From: an uncultured SAR86 cluster bacterium
Lineage (GTDB): Bacteria > Pseudomonadota > Gammaproteobacteria > Magnimaribacterales > D2472
NCBI GenBank assembly: GCA_902528215.1
Contig: CABZRR010000004.1
Coordinates: 1 to 64,000 of the forward strand
Direction: 5' to 3'
Length of the DNA: 64,000 nucleotides
The first letter of the stretch is position 1. Each line of letters opens with the position of its first letter. A program made the translations under genes and the position numbers. The notes beneath the pieces are model-generated. The model saw only the letters and a program-made list of their open reading frames with translations, did no database searches and was not told where the DNA came from. This document shows positions 33,996-42,597 of this stretch, in pieces.

Positions 33996-34865
33996 TTAAA
34001 ATTGTGGTAAAGGTATTTTCGTTATCTCTTCGGTGCCGCCAACAGATTCTAAGTAATCTTGATGAGTTTTATTCATATATTTATCAGCATAATCATTGAA
34101 AGACTTTGCTGAATCTGAATATTCTTTTAAATGCCTAATATCAAATCCATAGCTTGGAGAGCAAGATGTTGGATGTGCGCCACAGGGTGAATGAACCACT
34201 CCAGTTACAAGACTTCTCTCAAATCTATTGAATATAGCTCCATCCTTGCCGCCTAGCTCCTGGGTGGATAATAACTCTTCTGATGATACAAAAGTCTTCT
34301 CAGCCGCTCTAGCAAAAAGATCATCAAAAAAAGGATCTGGACCGATAATCTGCGTATTGCCTTTTTCATCAGATTTATTGACATGGAGTAATGCTATGTC
34401 TAATTTGATTGCTGGCATGGCAATGAAACTCTCTTTGTCTTTATAAGGTGATTTTACAAATTTTAATTCTGGATTATGAGTTAAAACATCTGTTCCAAAT
34501 CCAACTCTCGTAGGTAAAAAAGGAAGATTCATAGCAGCTGAGCGCAAGCCCCATTGAAGCATTCCCTCGTCTAACTCCATAACTTCAATTTCTTTATTTT
34601 GACGCGCTTGTCGAAAATGAGCCTCTAAGGGAATTAAATCCAAAGAAACAAATCCAAATATAAGTTTTTTTACTTTTTTATGAGCGCATAGCAAACCAAT
34701 GTCTGGACCACCATAACTCACAACAGTTAAATCTTTTATATCTGATTGGCATATCTCTCTAACTAAGGACATAGGTTTTCTTCTTGCGCCCCATCCTCCA
34801 ATACCAATAGTGGCATTGCTCTGAAGATGATCTAAGACATCTTTATGAGTTAATACCTTATTCAT
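33996..34865 (-). CDS. ipdA: IpdA, alpha subunit of the ring-C-opening CoA-ester hydrolase
   Basis: A 289-residue CoA-transferase-like alpha subunit. Early GIGGWGARRKPMSLVREI forms the CoA-binding region; VSYGGPDIGLLCAHKKVKK follows. The catalytic Glu region reads VMELDEGMLQWGLRSAA (E97 and E100); a Glu at about residue 105 is essential in the mycobacterial enzyme. The segment VNKSDEKGNTQIIGPDPFFD is typical of IpdA. It starts 5 bases after hsaC and is followed immediately by ipdB. One of the most specific markers of C/D-ring steroid degradation in this window. Confidence 0.88.
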   Translation of the reverse strand: MNKVLTHKDVLDHLQSNATIGIGGWGARRKPMSLVREICQSDIKDLTVVSYGGPDIGLLCAHKKVKKLIFGFVSLDLIPLEAHFRQARQNKEIEVMELDEGMLQWGLRSAAMNLPFLPTRVGFGTDVLTHNPELKFVKSPYKDKESFIAMPAIKLDIALLHVNKSDEKGNTQIIGPDPFFDDLFARAAEKTFVSSEELLSTQELGGKDGAIFNRFERSLVTGVVHSPCGAHPTSCSPSYGFDIRHLKEYSDSAKSFNDYADKYMNKTHQDYLESVGGTEEITKIPLPQF

Positions 34866-34870
34866 TTATT

Positions 34871-35773
34871 TTATGCTTCGGGCATTTTAAACTCATGACC
34901 CCAATGACTTGGAGCTGGTGAATAAGTTGTTTCGTAATTATCCCAATCAGGCTGAATGCCATCATATCCAAATTCAAGCATAAAACCGCCTGGTGTCATC
35001 ATATAGAAAGAAACCATATTATCATTCATGTGTCTTCCAAGAGTTGAAGAGATATGGATATTATTTTCAATTGCTCTATCCATGGCATCAACTACCTGCT
35101 CAGCAGTCTCAACTTCAACCATTGCATGCACAAGTCCGGATGGGGGTGTGGGAGCTTGCATCATTGCAACAGTATGATGGCGCGGATTATCACAATGCAT
35201 AAAATATAAAACTGATTCAGGATCATTGGGATCCGGAGAAAATCTCATTCGCATAATATCTGAATCTCCAAAATTCATTACTTCTTTATAAAAGTCGTGA
35301 GCAGCTTCAACTTCAAGCGTTCCAAAAACTAAATGGCCCAAGCCCAATCCATGAGTAACAAATTTAGAAATATCTTGGGAAGACTTGAACTTATTTGTAT
35401 CTGTACTTCTTCCATAAAAAAGTTCTAGTTTGTTTCCTGCTGGATCATCAAAGCTTAAAAGCTCCTCAACACACCTTAGCGAAGCTAACTCTTTACTTTC
35501 GATTGCAACTTCAATTCCAAAATTACTAAGTTCTTTTTTTGCTTCTTCAAAAGCTTCCTTGTTTTCAAGTTCGAAGCCACCCCTCGCGTACCTATCATTA
35601 TCTCCTTTTTGTACCTGAAATCTGAATGGACTTTCATCCATTCGAAAGAATAAGTTTTTCTCATCGCTCAGATCATTATTCTTCATTAGCCCAACTACGT
35701 CTCGAGCATATGCCTCCCAGCTTTCTAGATTGGTTGATTCAATTAAAATATAACTTAGAGATTTTATTTTCAT
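34871..35773 (-). CDS. hsaC: Extradiol ring-cleavage dioxygenase, HsaC-like
   Basis: A type I (VOC-fold) extradiol dioxygenase of 300 residues, with a non-catalytic N-terminal and a catalytic C-terminal domain. Fe(II) ligands are H147 (GLGLGHLVFG), H216 (PSGLVHAMVE) and E267 (GGFMLEFGYDG); H199/H200 in NPRHHTVAM are the second-sphere acid-base His positions. It would cleave the aromatised ring A of 3,4-DHSA. It is the first gene of the long minus-strand cluster, with AAGAGG six bases before its ATG. BphC-type enzymes share the fold, so steroid specificity relies on the neighbours. Confidence 0.9.
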   Translation of the reverse strand: MKIKSLSYILIESTNLESWEAYARDVVGLMKNNDLSDEKNLFFRMDESPFRFQVQKGDNDRYARGGFELENKEAFEEAKKELSNFGIEVAIESKELASLRCVEELLSFDDPAGNKLELFYGRSTDTNKFKSSQDISKFVTHGLGLGHLVFGTLEVEAAHDFYKEVMNFGDSDIMRMRFSPDPNDPESVLYFMHCDNPRHHTVAMMQAPTPPSGLVHAMVEVETAEQVVDAMDRAIENNIHISSTLGRHMNDNMVSFYMMTPGGFMLEFGYDGIQPDWDNYETTYSPAPSHWGHEFKMPEA

Positions 35774-35852
35774 TGCATGCCTCTTATTTAAAAATTTCTT
35801 ACGATTACTTAATAACTATATAAAATATATATTTAACTCTATATGTTTTCAT

Positions 35853-35866
35853 TGATAATTCTATCA
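35853..35866. promoter_or_regulatory. Short inverted repeat upstream of hsaC (possible operator)
   Basis: TGATA-ATTC-TATCA, a perfect 5-base inverted repeat in the 186-base divergent gap between hsaC and the MBL hydrolase gene, about 80 bases before the hsaC start. It could bind a dimeric regulator, perhaps one of the Lrp-type proteins at 16770-17682. The region is so AT-rich that chance palindromes are likely, and I could not place convincing -35 and -10 boxes. Confidence 0.2.
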
Positions 35867-35959
35867 TTCAATTTATTTATACATAATCATTCATCATTGA
35901 TTTACGAACTATATTGAATTACCTATACATGAATATACTTAAATTAGATAAAATAAATC

Positions 35960-36616
35960 ATGTCTAAGCTAAAATTTTTAATTCAACCTGTTACTCCTTT
36001 TCAACAAAATGCTCCTATTTTATATTGCGAAAAATCAAAAAAATGTGCTTTTGTAGACCCAGGCGGCGATATAGATGTTCTTTTGGGAATAGCAAAAGAT
36101 AACAATCTTATTCCAGAAAAAATTTTTCTTACTCATGGTCATATTGATCATGCTGGTGCTGCCACAGAACTTGCAAGAATGTTGTCTTTAGAAATTGAAG
36201 GGCCACACAAAGAGGATCTATTTTTATTAGAATCACTTGAAGAGCAAGGAAAAATGCTTGGAATGGAATGCGAAAACTGTGTTCCTGATAGATGGCTTGA
36301 TGAAGGAGATGAAATTAAACTTGCAAATGAGAATCTAAAAGTATTATTTACTCCAGGTCATTCACCTGGACACATAGTGTTTTATCATCCAGAATCCAAA
36401 ATAGTAATTATAGGTGACGTCTTATTTAGAGGATCAGTTGGGAGAACAGACCTTCCAGGGAGCAATCATCAAACTTTAATTAATTCAATTACTGAAAAGC
36501 TTTGGCCATTGGGAGATGAAATAGTATTCATTCCTGGTCATGGCCCTTTATCAACATTTGGTCAAGAAAGAAAAGATAATTCGTTTGTTGCAGATTCAGT
36601 AATTAATCAGTCTTAG
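35960..36616 (+). CDS. MBL-fold hydrolase (glyoxalase II-like)
   Basis: A 218-residue metallo-beta-lactamase-fold enzyme. The metal motif is THGHIDHAG; further ligands are His in TPGHSPGHIVFYH, the bridging Asp in VIIGDVLFRGSVGRTDLPG and the final His in FIPGHGPLST. This GRTDLPG pattern is that of YcbL-type glyoxalase II-like thioesterases, which act on glutathione or CoA thioesters. It is divergent from hsaC and its stop overlaps the TM2 gene end by four bases. Confidence 0.87.
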   Translation: MSKLKFLIQPVTPFQQNAPILYCEKSKKCAFVDPGGDIDVLLGIAKDNNLIPEKIFLTHGHIDHAGAATELARMLSLEIEGPHKEDLFLLESLEEQGKMLGMECENCVPDRWLDEGDEIKLANENLKVLFTPGHSPGHIVFYHPESKIVIIGDVLFRGSVGRTDLPGSNHQTLINSITEKLWPLGDEIVFIPGHGPLSTFGQERKDNSFVADSVINQS

Positions 36617-36849
36617 TCTACCCATAGCTTAACTAGCTTTCCTTTATCATCTTTCATGGATCCAGTTACTATTAAAATAAAATCTACGATCCACCATACG
36701 CCAACTCCTCCAATAGTGATAATAAACAAAATTGCTGATGCATAACGCCCTAAAAAAAATCTATGTGCTGCTAGCGGCCAGGATAAGACAATAAAAAGTA
36801 GAAATGTTGGCAAAATCTTTTTTTCAGAAATATTTGATGGCTCATTCAT
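36613..36849 (-). CDS. TM2-domain membrane protein
   Basis: A 78-residue protein with two membrane helices joined by the TM2 turn: AAHRFFLGRYASAI (G-x-HRFFLGR pattern, here with AA before His), then GGVGVWWIVDFILIV. TM2 proteins are small and their role is not established. It overlaps the preceding SDR gene by 8 bases and the convergent MBL gene by four. Confidence 0.75.
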   Translation of the reverse strand: MNEPSNISEKKILPTFLLFIVLSWPLAAHRFFLGRYASAILFIITIGGVGVWWIVDFILIVTGSMKDDKGKLVKLWVD

Positions 36850-37639
36850 ATCTTCCTCCAGCTAAACTTGAACTCATTCTTATGACCAAGCTGGCTGGTA
36901 AAACATTACAAACAAAAGCTAAAAATTTATTTAATAATCCAGGAACCCAAACACTCTTGCCTTGCATCATCGCATTAACTGCTCCAACTGCAACACTTTG
37001 TGAGTCTTTTTTCATAAAAGCAGGCACCTTATCCATAGCATCTTGCATACCACTTGCAGTATGAAATTCAGTCACCGTGAATCCAGGACAGACGTTGATT
37101 GAAGTAATTCCTTTAGATCGATAATTAATATTAATTGCGTCTCCAAATCGATTAACAAAAGTCTTTACTGGTCCATATAAAGCCCCCCAACCTGAAGATG
37201 GAGGAGCAAATGAAGCTAAAGATGAAACAATCATAATCTTTCCATATTTTCGATCTAGCATTCCTGGAATAAATTTTTTAGTGAGCGCAATAACTGATAT
37301 ACCAAGCACGCGAAGAAAATTTTCTTCTTCATCTTCTCTGGTTTCATGGAATTTTTTATTTATGCTATATCCAGCGTTATTTACCAAAATATCTATTGGG
37401 TAATTTCTATCGGAACAAAACTTAAAAATAGTTTCTGGTGCAGTTATCTCAGATAAGTCAGCAACAACGTAGTCGCAATGAATTTTAAAATCCTCAATGA
37501 GTTGAGTTGATATATTTTTAAGTCTTTCCTCTCTTCTAGCAGTTAAGATAATATTATGGCCTCTTTCAGCCAACTCTTTTGCAATATCTAATCCTATTCC
37601 AGCAGTTGATCCTGTTACTAATGCATAATTTTTATTCAT
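36842..37639 (-). CDS. Short-chain dehydrogenase/reductase (DltE-like)
   Basis: A 265-residue SDR. Cofactor loop TGSTAGIGLDIAK; NADP(H) preference is suggested by the Arg pair in TARREERL. NNAGY, a Ser pair in IVSSLASF and the active site YGPVK are present. The C terminus has a hydrophobic stretch (LNKFLAFVCNVLPASLVIRM) that may associate with the membrane. Its neighbours are a thioesterase (17 bases upstream) and the TM2 gene. Members of this group reduce fatty acyl or sterol ketones; no substrate is assigned. Confidence 0.83.
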   Translation of the reverse strand: MNKNYALVTGSTAGIGLDIAKELAERGHNIILTARREERLKNISTQLIEDFKIHCDYVVADLSEITAPETIFKFCSDRNYPIDILVNNAGYSINKKFHETREDEEENFLRVLGISVIALTKKFIPGMLDRKYGKIMIVSSLASFAPPSSGWGALYGPVKTFVNRFGDAININYRSKGITSINVCPGFTVTEFHTASGMQDAMDKVPAFMKKDSQSVAVGAVNAMMQGKSVWVPGLLNKFLAFVCNVLPASLVIRMSSSLAGGRYE

Positions 37640-37656
37640 TTTTTTTCCATGTTTTT

Positions 37657-38130
37657 TTATAAATCTCTTATATTTAATCTTATTTCATAGGGTATTGGGC
37701 CAGCTAGATCATGCTCTTTTTTTATAGCTAACACCTTTGTAAGTTTTTCTTGAGACATTGGAGCAATTTTTCGTAGGTTCATATCAACATGACCTTCTAC
37801 TGTTTCATACATTGCAGAAATAATGCCCTCTTTATCAAATAAGGCTCCAACTAAATGATAAAGTTTTTCATTAACATTCAATAGCCTAAATTTAGGAAAA
37901 ATCTTATCATCTAAAAGGAATTCTTTTTTAAATCTATAGTTATCCTCTAGAGTGAAACTAGAAAAACCCTCGTTAAAATAATCCTCATTAAAACCAAAGT
38001 CTGTATTAACGAAATCCCACCCCTGCTCAAAAACTTTTTTTATATAATTAACATTCATATGCCCATTAAAATCACACATATCTTTGGTTACTGTTACTGG
38101 CTCACCAACATAAGGAAATAAGTCTTTCAT
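37657..38130 (-). CDS. Hot-dog-fold acyl-CoA thioesterase
   Basis: A 157-residue protein of the 4HBT thioesterase type. The active-site motif is MCDFNGHMNVNYIKKVFEQG, where the D-x-x-GHMN pattern supplies the catalytic Asp region and the helix. It lies upstream of an SDR gene on the same strand. The product could release a free acid from a CoA ester; the substrate is unknown. An SD-like site is not obvious. Confidence 0.75.
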   Translation of the reverse strand: MKDLFPYVGEPVTVTKDMCDFNGHMNVNYIKKVFEQGWDFVNTDFGFNEDYFNEGFSSFTLEDNYRFKKEFLLDDKIFPKFRLLNVNEKLYHLVGALFDKEGIISAMYETVEGHVDMNLRKIAPMSQEKLTKVLAIKKEHDLAGPIPYEIRLNIRDL

Positions 38131-38258
38131 AGTTTTTTATGGTAATTTAAAAGAAAGAATTGTGTATAAATAAAGCTAAATATGCAAACTGAAAGTTATG
38201 TTTTTGTGATGATATTTCGTACAATATATTTTTTTATTAAATAATTTAATCTTAGCAT

Positions 38259-39557
38259 TTGGATAAAACTTTAGCACCAGAAGATCTCAGATCGATTATT
38301 GTCTCGATAGATTTACTGAGTTCAAATCAAGATAATACAAATCATTTCAACTCTGAGGAATTTCTTCAACTAGCTTCCTCATCAGGACTGAAAGTTGAGC
38401 ATCATATTTTTTCAAAACAAAAATTTGTTTCTGCCAATCATTTTCTCACTAAGGGAAAAACTGTCGAGCTTAAGAATCTTGTAGAGTTGGAAAAAATAAA
38501 GCTTATCGTCTTAGATTGTGAACTTTCTCCTTCGCAAGAGAGAAATTTAGAAAAACTTCTTTGTGCAAGAGTACTTGATAGAACCGGACTAATCTTAGAT
38601 ATTTTTGCAGCCAGAGCACAAAGTGATATTGGAAAATTACAAGTTGAACTTGCTCAGCTAAGTTTTCTCTCAACGAGATTGGTAAGAGGATGGAGCCATC
38701 TTGAGAGGCAAAAAGGCGGAATTGGGTTGAGAGGTCCTGGAGAGACACAGCTTGAAACCGACAGAAGATTGATTGGTAACAGAATTAAACAACTTAAAAA
38801 AAGATTAAAGAAACAACATAATCAAAAGAACCTGAATAGATACTCGAGAAAAAAAAATAATAACAAGTTAGTAGCACTAGTGGGTTACACGAATGCAGGA
38901 AAAACTTCGTTATTTAATTTATTAACAGAGGGAGGCTTAGAACCAGAAGATAAATTATTTGCGACATTAGATACAACAACTAGGCGTGCAAACTTTAAAT
39001 TAAAAACAATTGATATAGTACTTTTTTCTGATACAGTCGGATTCATATCTAATCTTCCAACCAAGTTAATTGAGTCATTCAAGGCAACACTTGATGATTT
39101 AGCATCAGCAGATCTTTTAATTCATGTTGTTGATGCTTCAGATGCAAACAGGGATTACAAAATTAAAGAAGTCGATATAATTTTGAAAGATTTAGGCGTA
39201 ACTTCAATACCACAAATTAGAGCTTTAAATAAAGTTGATTTAATTGAAAATGAAGACATATGGCCATCAAATAATTTGTATCCTGAGCATAAAATTTCTA
39301 CTGAAACAGGTGAGGGTCTTGAGGAATTAAAAGATTTAATATCTGAAAGACTTTTTGGAAATATATTGAGTGGCTGGGTTGAATTCTCTCCAATTCAAGC
39401 TCCAGTTAGGTCTAAATTATTTGACTCTGGGTGTATATTAGAAGAAAAAATAGATGCTAATGGAAAGCATCAATCATTAGTTTCAATCTCACAAAGTATG
39501 TTCAAAGAATTTGAAGGATTAGAAATTTTTAATAATTTAAGGCCAGTTTCTTCATAA
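38259..39557 (+). CDS. hflX: Ribosome-associated GTPase HflX
   Basis: HflX rescues or splits stalled 70S ribosomes. The 432-residue protein has the N-terminal HflX domain with the glycine-rich linker GGIGLRGPGETQLETDRRLI, then the G domain: G1 GYTNAGKTS, G3 SDTVGF and G4 NKVD. It starts with a TTG at 38259 with only a weak upstream purine signal; no earlier in-frame ATG was seen. The common gammaproteobacterial partner hfq is not upstream. It ends just before a good hairpin terminator (39564). Confidence 0.93.
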   Translation: MDKTLAPEDLRSIIVSIDLLSSNQDNTNHFNSEEFLQLASSSGLKVEHHIFSKQKFVSANHFLTKGKTVELKNLVELEKIKLIVLDCELSPSQERNLEKLLCARVLDRTGLILDIFAARAQSDIGKLQVELAQLSFLSTRLVRGWSHLERQKGGIGLRGPGETQLETDRRLIGNRIKQLKKRLKKQHNQKNLNRYSRKKNNNKLVALVGYTNAGKTSLFNLLTEGGLEPEDKLFATLDTTTRRANFKLKTIDIVLFSDTVGFISNLPTKLIESFKATLDDLASADLLIHVVDASDANRDYKIKEVDIILKDLGVTSIPQIRALNKVDLIENEDIWPSNNLYPEHKISTETGEGLEELKDLISERLFGNILSGWVEFSPIQAPVRSKLFDSGCILEEKIDANGKHQSLVSISQSMFKEFEGLEIFNNLRPVSS

Positions 39558-39563
39558 AATAAA

Positions 39564-39579
39564 GGCTGCAAATGCAGCC
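39564..39579 (+). terminator. Hairpin terminator after hflX
   Basis: GGCTGC-AAAT-GCAGCC forms a perfect six-base-pair GC-rich stem 6 bases after the hflX stop, followed by ATTATTTAAAT. The U tract is broken, so it is an imperfect intrinsic terminator. In a genome this AT-rich such a stem stands out. Confidence 0.6.
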
Positions 39580-39620
39580 ATTATTTAAATCTATTATTCA
39601 TCGGGAGGTATAATGAGCTT

Positions 39621-41216
39621 ATGCCAATCACTCAAAATTCAACGGATGCTATCATCATTGGAGGAGGACATAATGGACTTGTCTGCGCACATTATTTGGC
39701 TTCGCGAGGCTTGAAAGTAAACATATACGAAAAAAGATCTATCGTTGGAGGAGCTGCAGTTACTGAGGAATTTCATCCCGGATATAGAAATTCTGTTGCA
39801 AGTTACACAGTAGGTTTACTAAATCCAGAAATTATCAAAGAAATGAAACTCAAAGAATATGGTTTAAAAATTGTAAAGCGTCCAATTTCTAATTTTCTAC
39901 CAATAGATGATACAACATATTTAAAACTAGGAGGAGGATTAGAGAGAACACAGGAGGAGTTTAAAAAATTTTCTGAAAAAGATGCCGCTAGACTACCTGA
40001 ATACTATGATCGAATTGAAGCCGTTGCTGACTTTCTAAGAGAGATCTCAGTAAAGACGCCTCCTAATCCAAAACAAGGGATAAAGGCTATGCTAAATGCA
40101 GCATTGCAGCTATGGCCAATTGCGATCAAGGGAAATCAAGTACACAGAGATGTTTATGATCTCTTTACCAAAAGCGCTCGATCATTTCTTGATTCATGGT
40201 TTGAAAATGAACATATAAAAGCTGCTTTTGGTTTTGATTCAATAGTGGGGAATTTTGCAAGTCCAGATACTCCAGGTTCTGCATATGTTTTATTACATCA
40301 TGTATTTGGTGAAGTTGATGGAGAAAAAGGAGCTTGGGGCCATGCTATTGGAGGCATGGGTGCGATTACACAGGCCATGGAAAAAGCCTGTAAAAATATG
40401 GGAGTTAAGATTTTTACAGATGCACCTGTTAACAAAGTAATAGTTAAAGACAATGCAGCTGTAGGTATTGAGCTTGAGGGTGGAAGCTCGATCAAAGCTA
40501 AAAAAATAATTTCTAATCTGAGCCCAAAATTACTTTACAAAAAATTAATTTCTGAAAATGAACTAGAGCCAGAATTTAATCGCAGCTTGAATGGATACAA
40601 GTGTGGATCTGGAACTTTTAGGATGAATGTTGCGATCTCTGAGTTGCCAGATTTTTCTGCATTGCCTGGTAAAGAAGTAGCTGAACATCATCAAAGCGGT
40701 ATCGTAATAGCCCCAACATTAGATTATATGGATAAAGCTTACATTGACGCTAAGTTGCAGGGCTGGTCTTTAGAACCAATTGTAGAGATGTTAATACCAT
40801 CAACTATGGACAACACTCTTGCTCCAGACGGAAAGCATGTAGCATCTTTATTTTGTCAGCAATTTTCTCCCGCTATGCCAGATGGAAGTTCTTGGCACGA
40901 TCATAAATTGACCGCGGCAGATACCATTATCAAAACTGTAACAAATCATGCTCCTAATTTTAGAGAATCAATTTTAGGAATGATGATCTTATCTCCATTA
41001 GATTTAGAGGAAAAATTTGGACTCATTGGGGGGGATATTATGCATGGACAAATGTCTCTCGATCAAATGTGGGCCGCAAGACCATTAATGAATTACGGTA
41101 ACTATAGAGGCCCACTAAAATCATTATATATGTGCGGCTCTGGCACACATCCAGGTGGTGGGGTAACAGGTCTACCAGGGAAAAATGCTGCTAGAGAAAT
41201 TCTTAAAGATGTATAA
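39621..41216 (+). CDS. FAD-dependent oxidoreductase, phytoene dehydrogenase/PYROXD2-like
   Basis: A 531-residue flavoprotein. The N-terminal FAD motif is IIIGGGHNGLVCAHYLASRG with the ribose-binding Glu in YEKRSIVGG. The C-terminal FAD segment is MCGSGTHPGGGVTGLPGKNAA. This layout is that of PYROXD2-type and carotenoid desaturase-like proteins. No carotenoid genes lie nearby, so desaturation of carotenoids is unlikely here. It stands alone between hflX and a convergent symporter gene. The substrate is unknown. Confidence 0.85.
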   Translation: MPITQNSTDAIIIGGGHNGLVCAHYLASRGLKVNIYEKRSIVGGAAVTEEFHPGYRNSVASYTVGLLNPEIIKEMKLKEYGLKIVKRPISNFLPIDDTTYLKLGGGLERTQEEFKKFSEKDAARLPEYYDRIEAVADFLREISVKTPPNPKQGIKAMLNAALQLWPIAIKGNQVHRDVYDLFTKSARSFLDSWFENEHIKAAFGFDSIVGNFASPDTPGSAYVLLHHVFGEVDGEKGAWGHAIGGMGAITQAMEKACKNMGVKIFTDAPVNKVIVKDNAAVGIELEGGSSIKAKKIISNLSPKLLYKKLISENELEPEFNRSLNGYKCGSGTFRMNVAISELPDFSALPGKEVAEHHQSGIVIAPTLDYMDKAYIDAKLQGWSLEPIVEMLIPSTMDNTLAPDGKHVASLFCQQFSPAMPDGSSWHDHKLTAADTIIKTVTNHAPNFRESILGMMILSPLDLEEKFGLIGGDIMHGQMSLDQMWAARPLMNYGNYRGPLKSLYMCGSGTHPGGGVTGLPGKNAAREILKDV

Positions 41217-41221
41217 ATAAA

Positions 41222-42562
41222 CTATTTATAGGTATCTTTTTCTAATTTTGCAAAATACTCTCTAGCCTTATCAATAACTTTTGGAGCAAGCCAAACAGAC
41301 GAAATCAGTGTTGGTATAGCCATCAACGCAAAGGATATATCAATAATGTTGATAGCTGCCTCAATTGGAATAACGGCAAAGACAATTACAAATAATATAA
41401 TCACCCATTGATATATTTTTACCCCTTTTTTGCCAAATAAAAATTGGGAGCACGCAGAACCATAAAATGAATATGTAAAGATGGTACTAGCTCCAAAACT
41501 CACCACACATATAAATAAAACTGCATAGCCTAAGGGTCCAAGAAGTGAACTAAATGCTTCTGCGGTTAAAGTGACGCCAGTTGAATCTGATTCAAGCCAA
41601 ACGCCTGAGATTATGATTAACAATGCTGTAGATGTACACATTATTAATGTATCGAAAATAGGCCCAAGCATTGCAACCAAGCCTTGTTTTACTGGATCAG
41701 ATGTTTTCGCTGCGCCATGAACTAGTGTTTCGGTTCCTATTCCTGCTTCATTCGAGTGTGCGCCTCTTCTTACTCCCATTATAATTACAGCAATGACACT
41801 CCCTCCAGCCACTGCAGACCCAGTAAAAGCATCTTTAATAATTATTTTGAATGCTGGAAAAATCGAATCTAGATTTAACATCAAGGCAACTAATACCGAT
41901 CCAAAATACAAAATACTCATTAATGGAACAAGCCACTCAGAAACTTTTGCAATCCTTATAAGCCCTCCCAGAATGATCGTTCCTGTTACTCCAGCTAAAA
42001 TTATTCCTGCTATTAGATTGAAGTTATCAATCTGGAAAAATGGAAGATCGCCTATTATTTGTACCAACTGATTGCTCTGGAAGCCTGGTAATGCTCCAAC
42101 CAATCCAGCAGCTGCAAAAAAATATGCTAGAGGCATCATTGAAGTAGGAAGTGCATTTTTAATAACATACATGGGTCCACCTCGAACTGTCCCATCCTTT
42201 CCAACATCGCGATACATTACTGATAAAGTACAAGTAAAAAATTTTGTTGCTATGCCAACAACTGCTGTAAGCCACATCCAAAAAATTGCGCCCGGTCCAG
42301 CAAGTTGAATTGCAATAGCCACGCCCGCAATATTGCCAAGTCCAATAGTACCTGATAGGGCCGTCGTTAAAGCTTGAAAATGAGTAACTTCACCAACATC
42401 ATATTTCTTTGAGTGCTTTCCTAAAATCAACTCAAAAGCATGCTTTAAATATTTAAAGGGTTTTAACTTAGAATAAATTAAGAAGAATATACCAGAACCC
42501 ACGAGTATAGGAACGTTCCATGTCCATACAAATCCAGCAAGATAATTTATAAAGTTTTCCAT
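41222..42562 (-). CDS. Sodium:alanine (AGCS family) symporter
   Basis: A 446-residue inner membrane protein with about 11 hydrophobic helices. AGCS signatures include ALSGTIGLGNIAGVAIAI, GGPMYVIKNALP and RRGAHSNEAGIGTETLVHGA. These carriers import alanine or glycine with Na+, sensible in seawater. The gene ends 5 bases after the convergent oxidoreductase stop. Length is slightly under the usual 450-480. Confidence 0.93.
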   Translation of the reverse strand: MENFINYLAGFVWTWNVPILVGSGIFFLIYSKLKPFKYLKHAFELILGKHSKKYDVGEVTHFQALTTALSGTIGLGNIAGVAIAIQLAGPGAIFWMWLTAVVGIATKFFTCTLSVMYRDVGKDGTVRGGPMYVIKNALPTSMMPLAYFFAAAGLVGALPGFQSNQLVQIIGDLPFFQIDNFNLIAGIILAGVTGTIILGGLIRIAKVSEWLVPLMSILYFGSVLVALMLNLDSIFPAFKIIIKDAFTGSAVAGGSVIAVIIMGVRRGAHSNEAGIGTETLVHGAAKTSDPVKQGLVAMLGPIFDTLIMCTSTALLIIISGVWLESDSTGVTLTAEAFSSLLGPLGYAVLFICVVSFGASTIFTYSFYGSACSQFLFGKKGVKIYQWVIILFVIVFAVIPIEAAINIIDISFALMAIPTLISSVWLAPKVIDKAREYFAKLEKDTYK

Positions 42563-42597
42563 GAAGACGATTTTAAGATTTAGTAATTATTGTAGAG

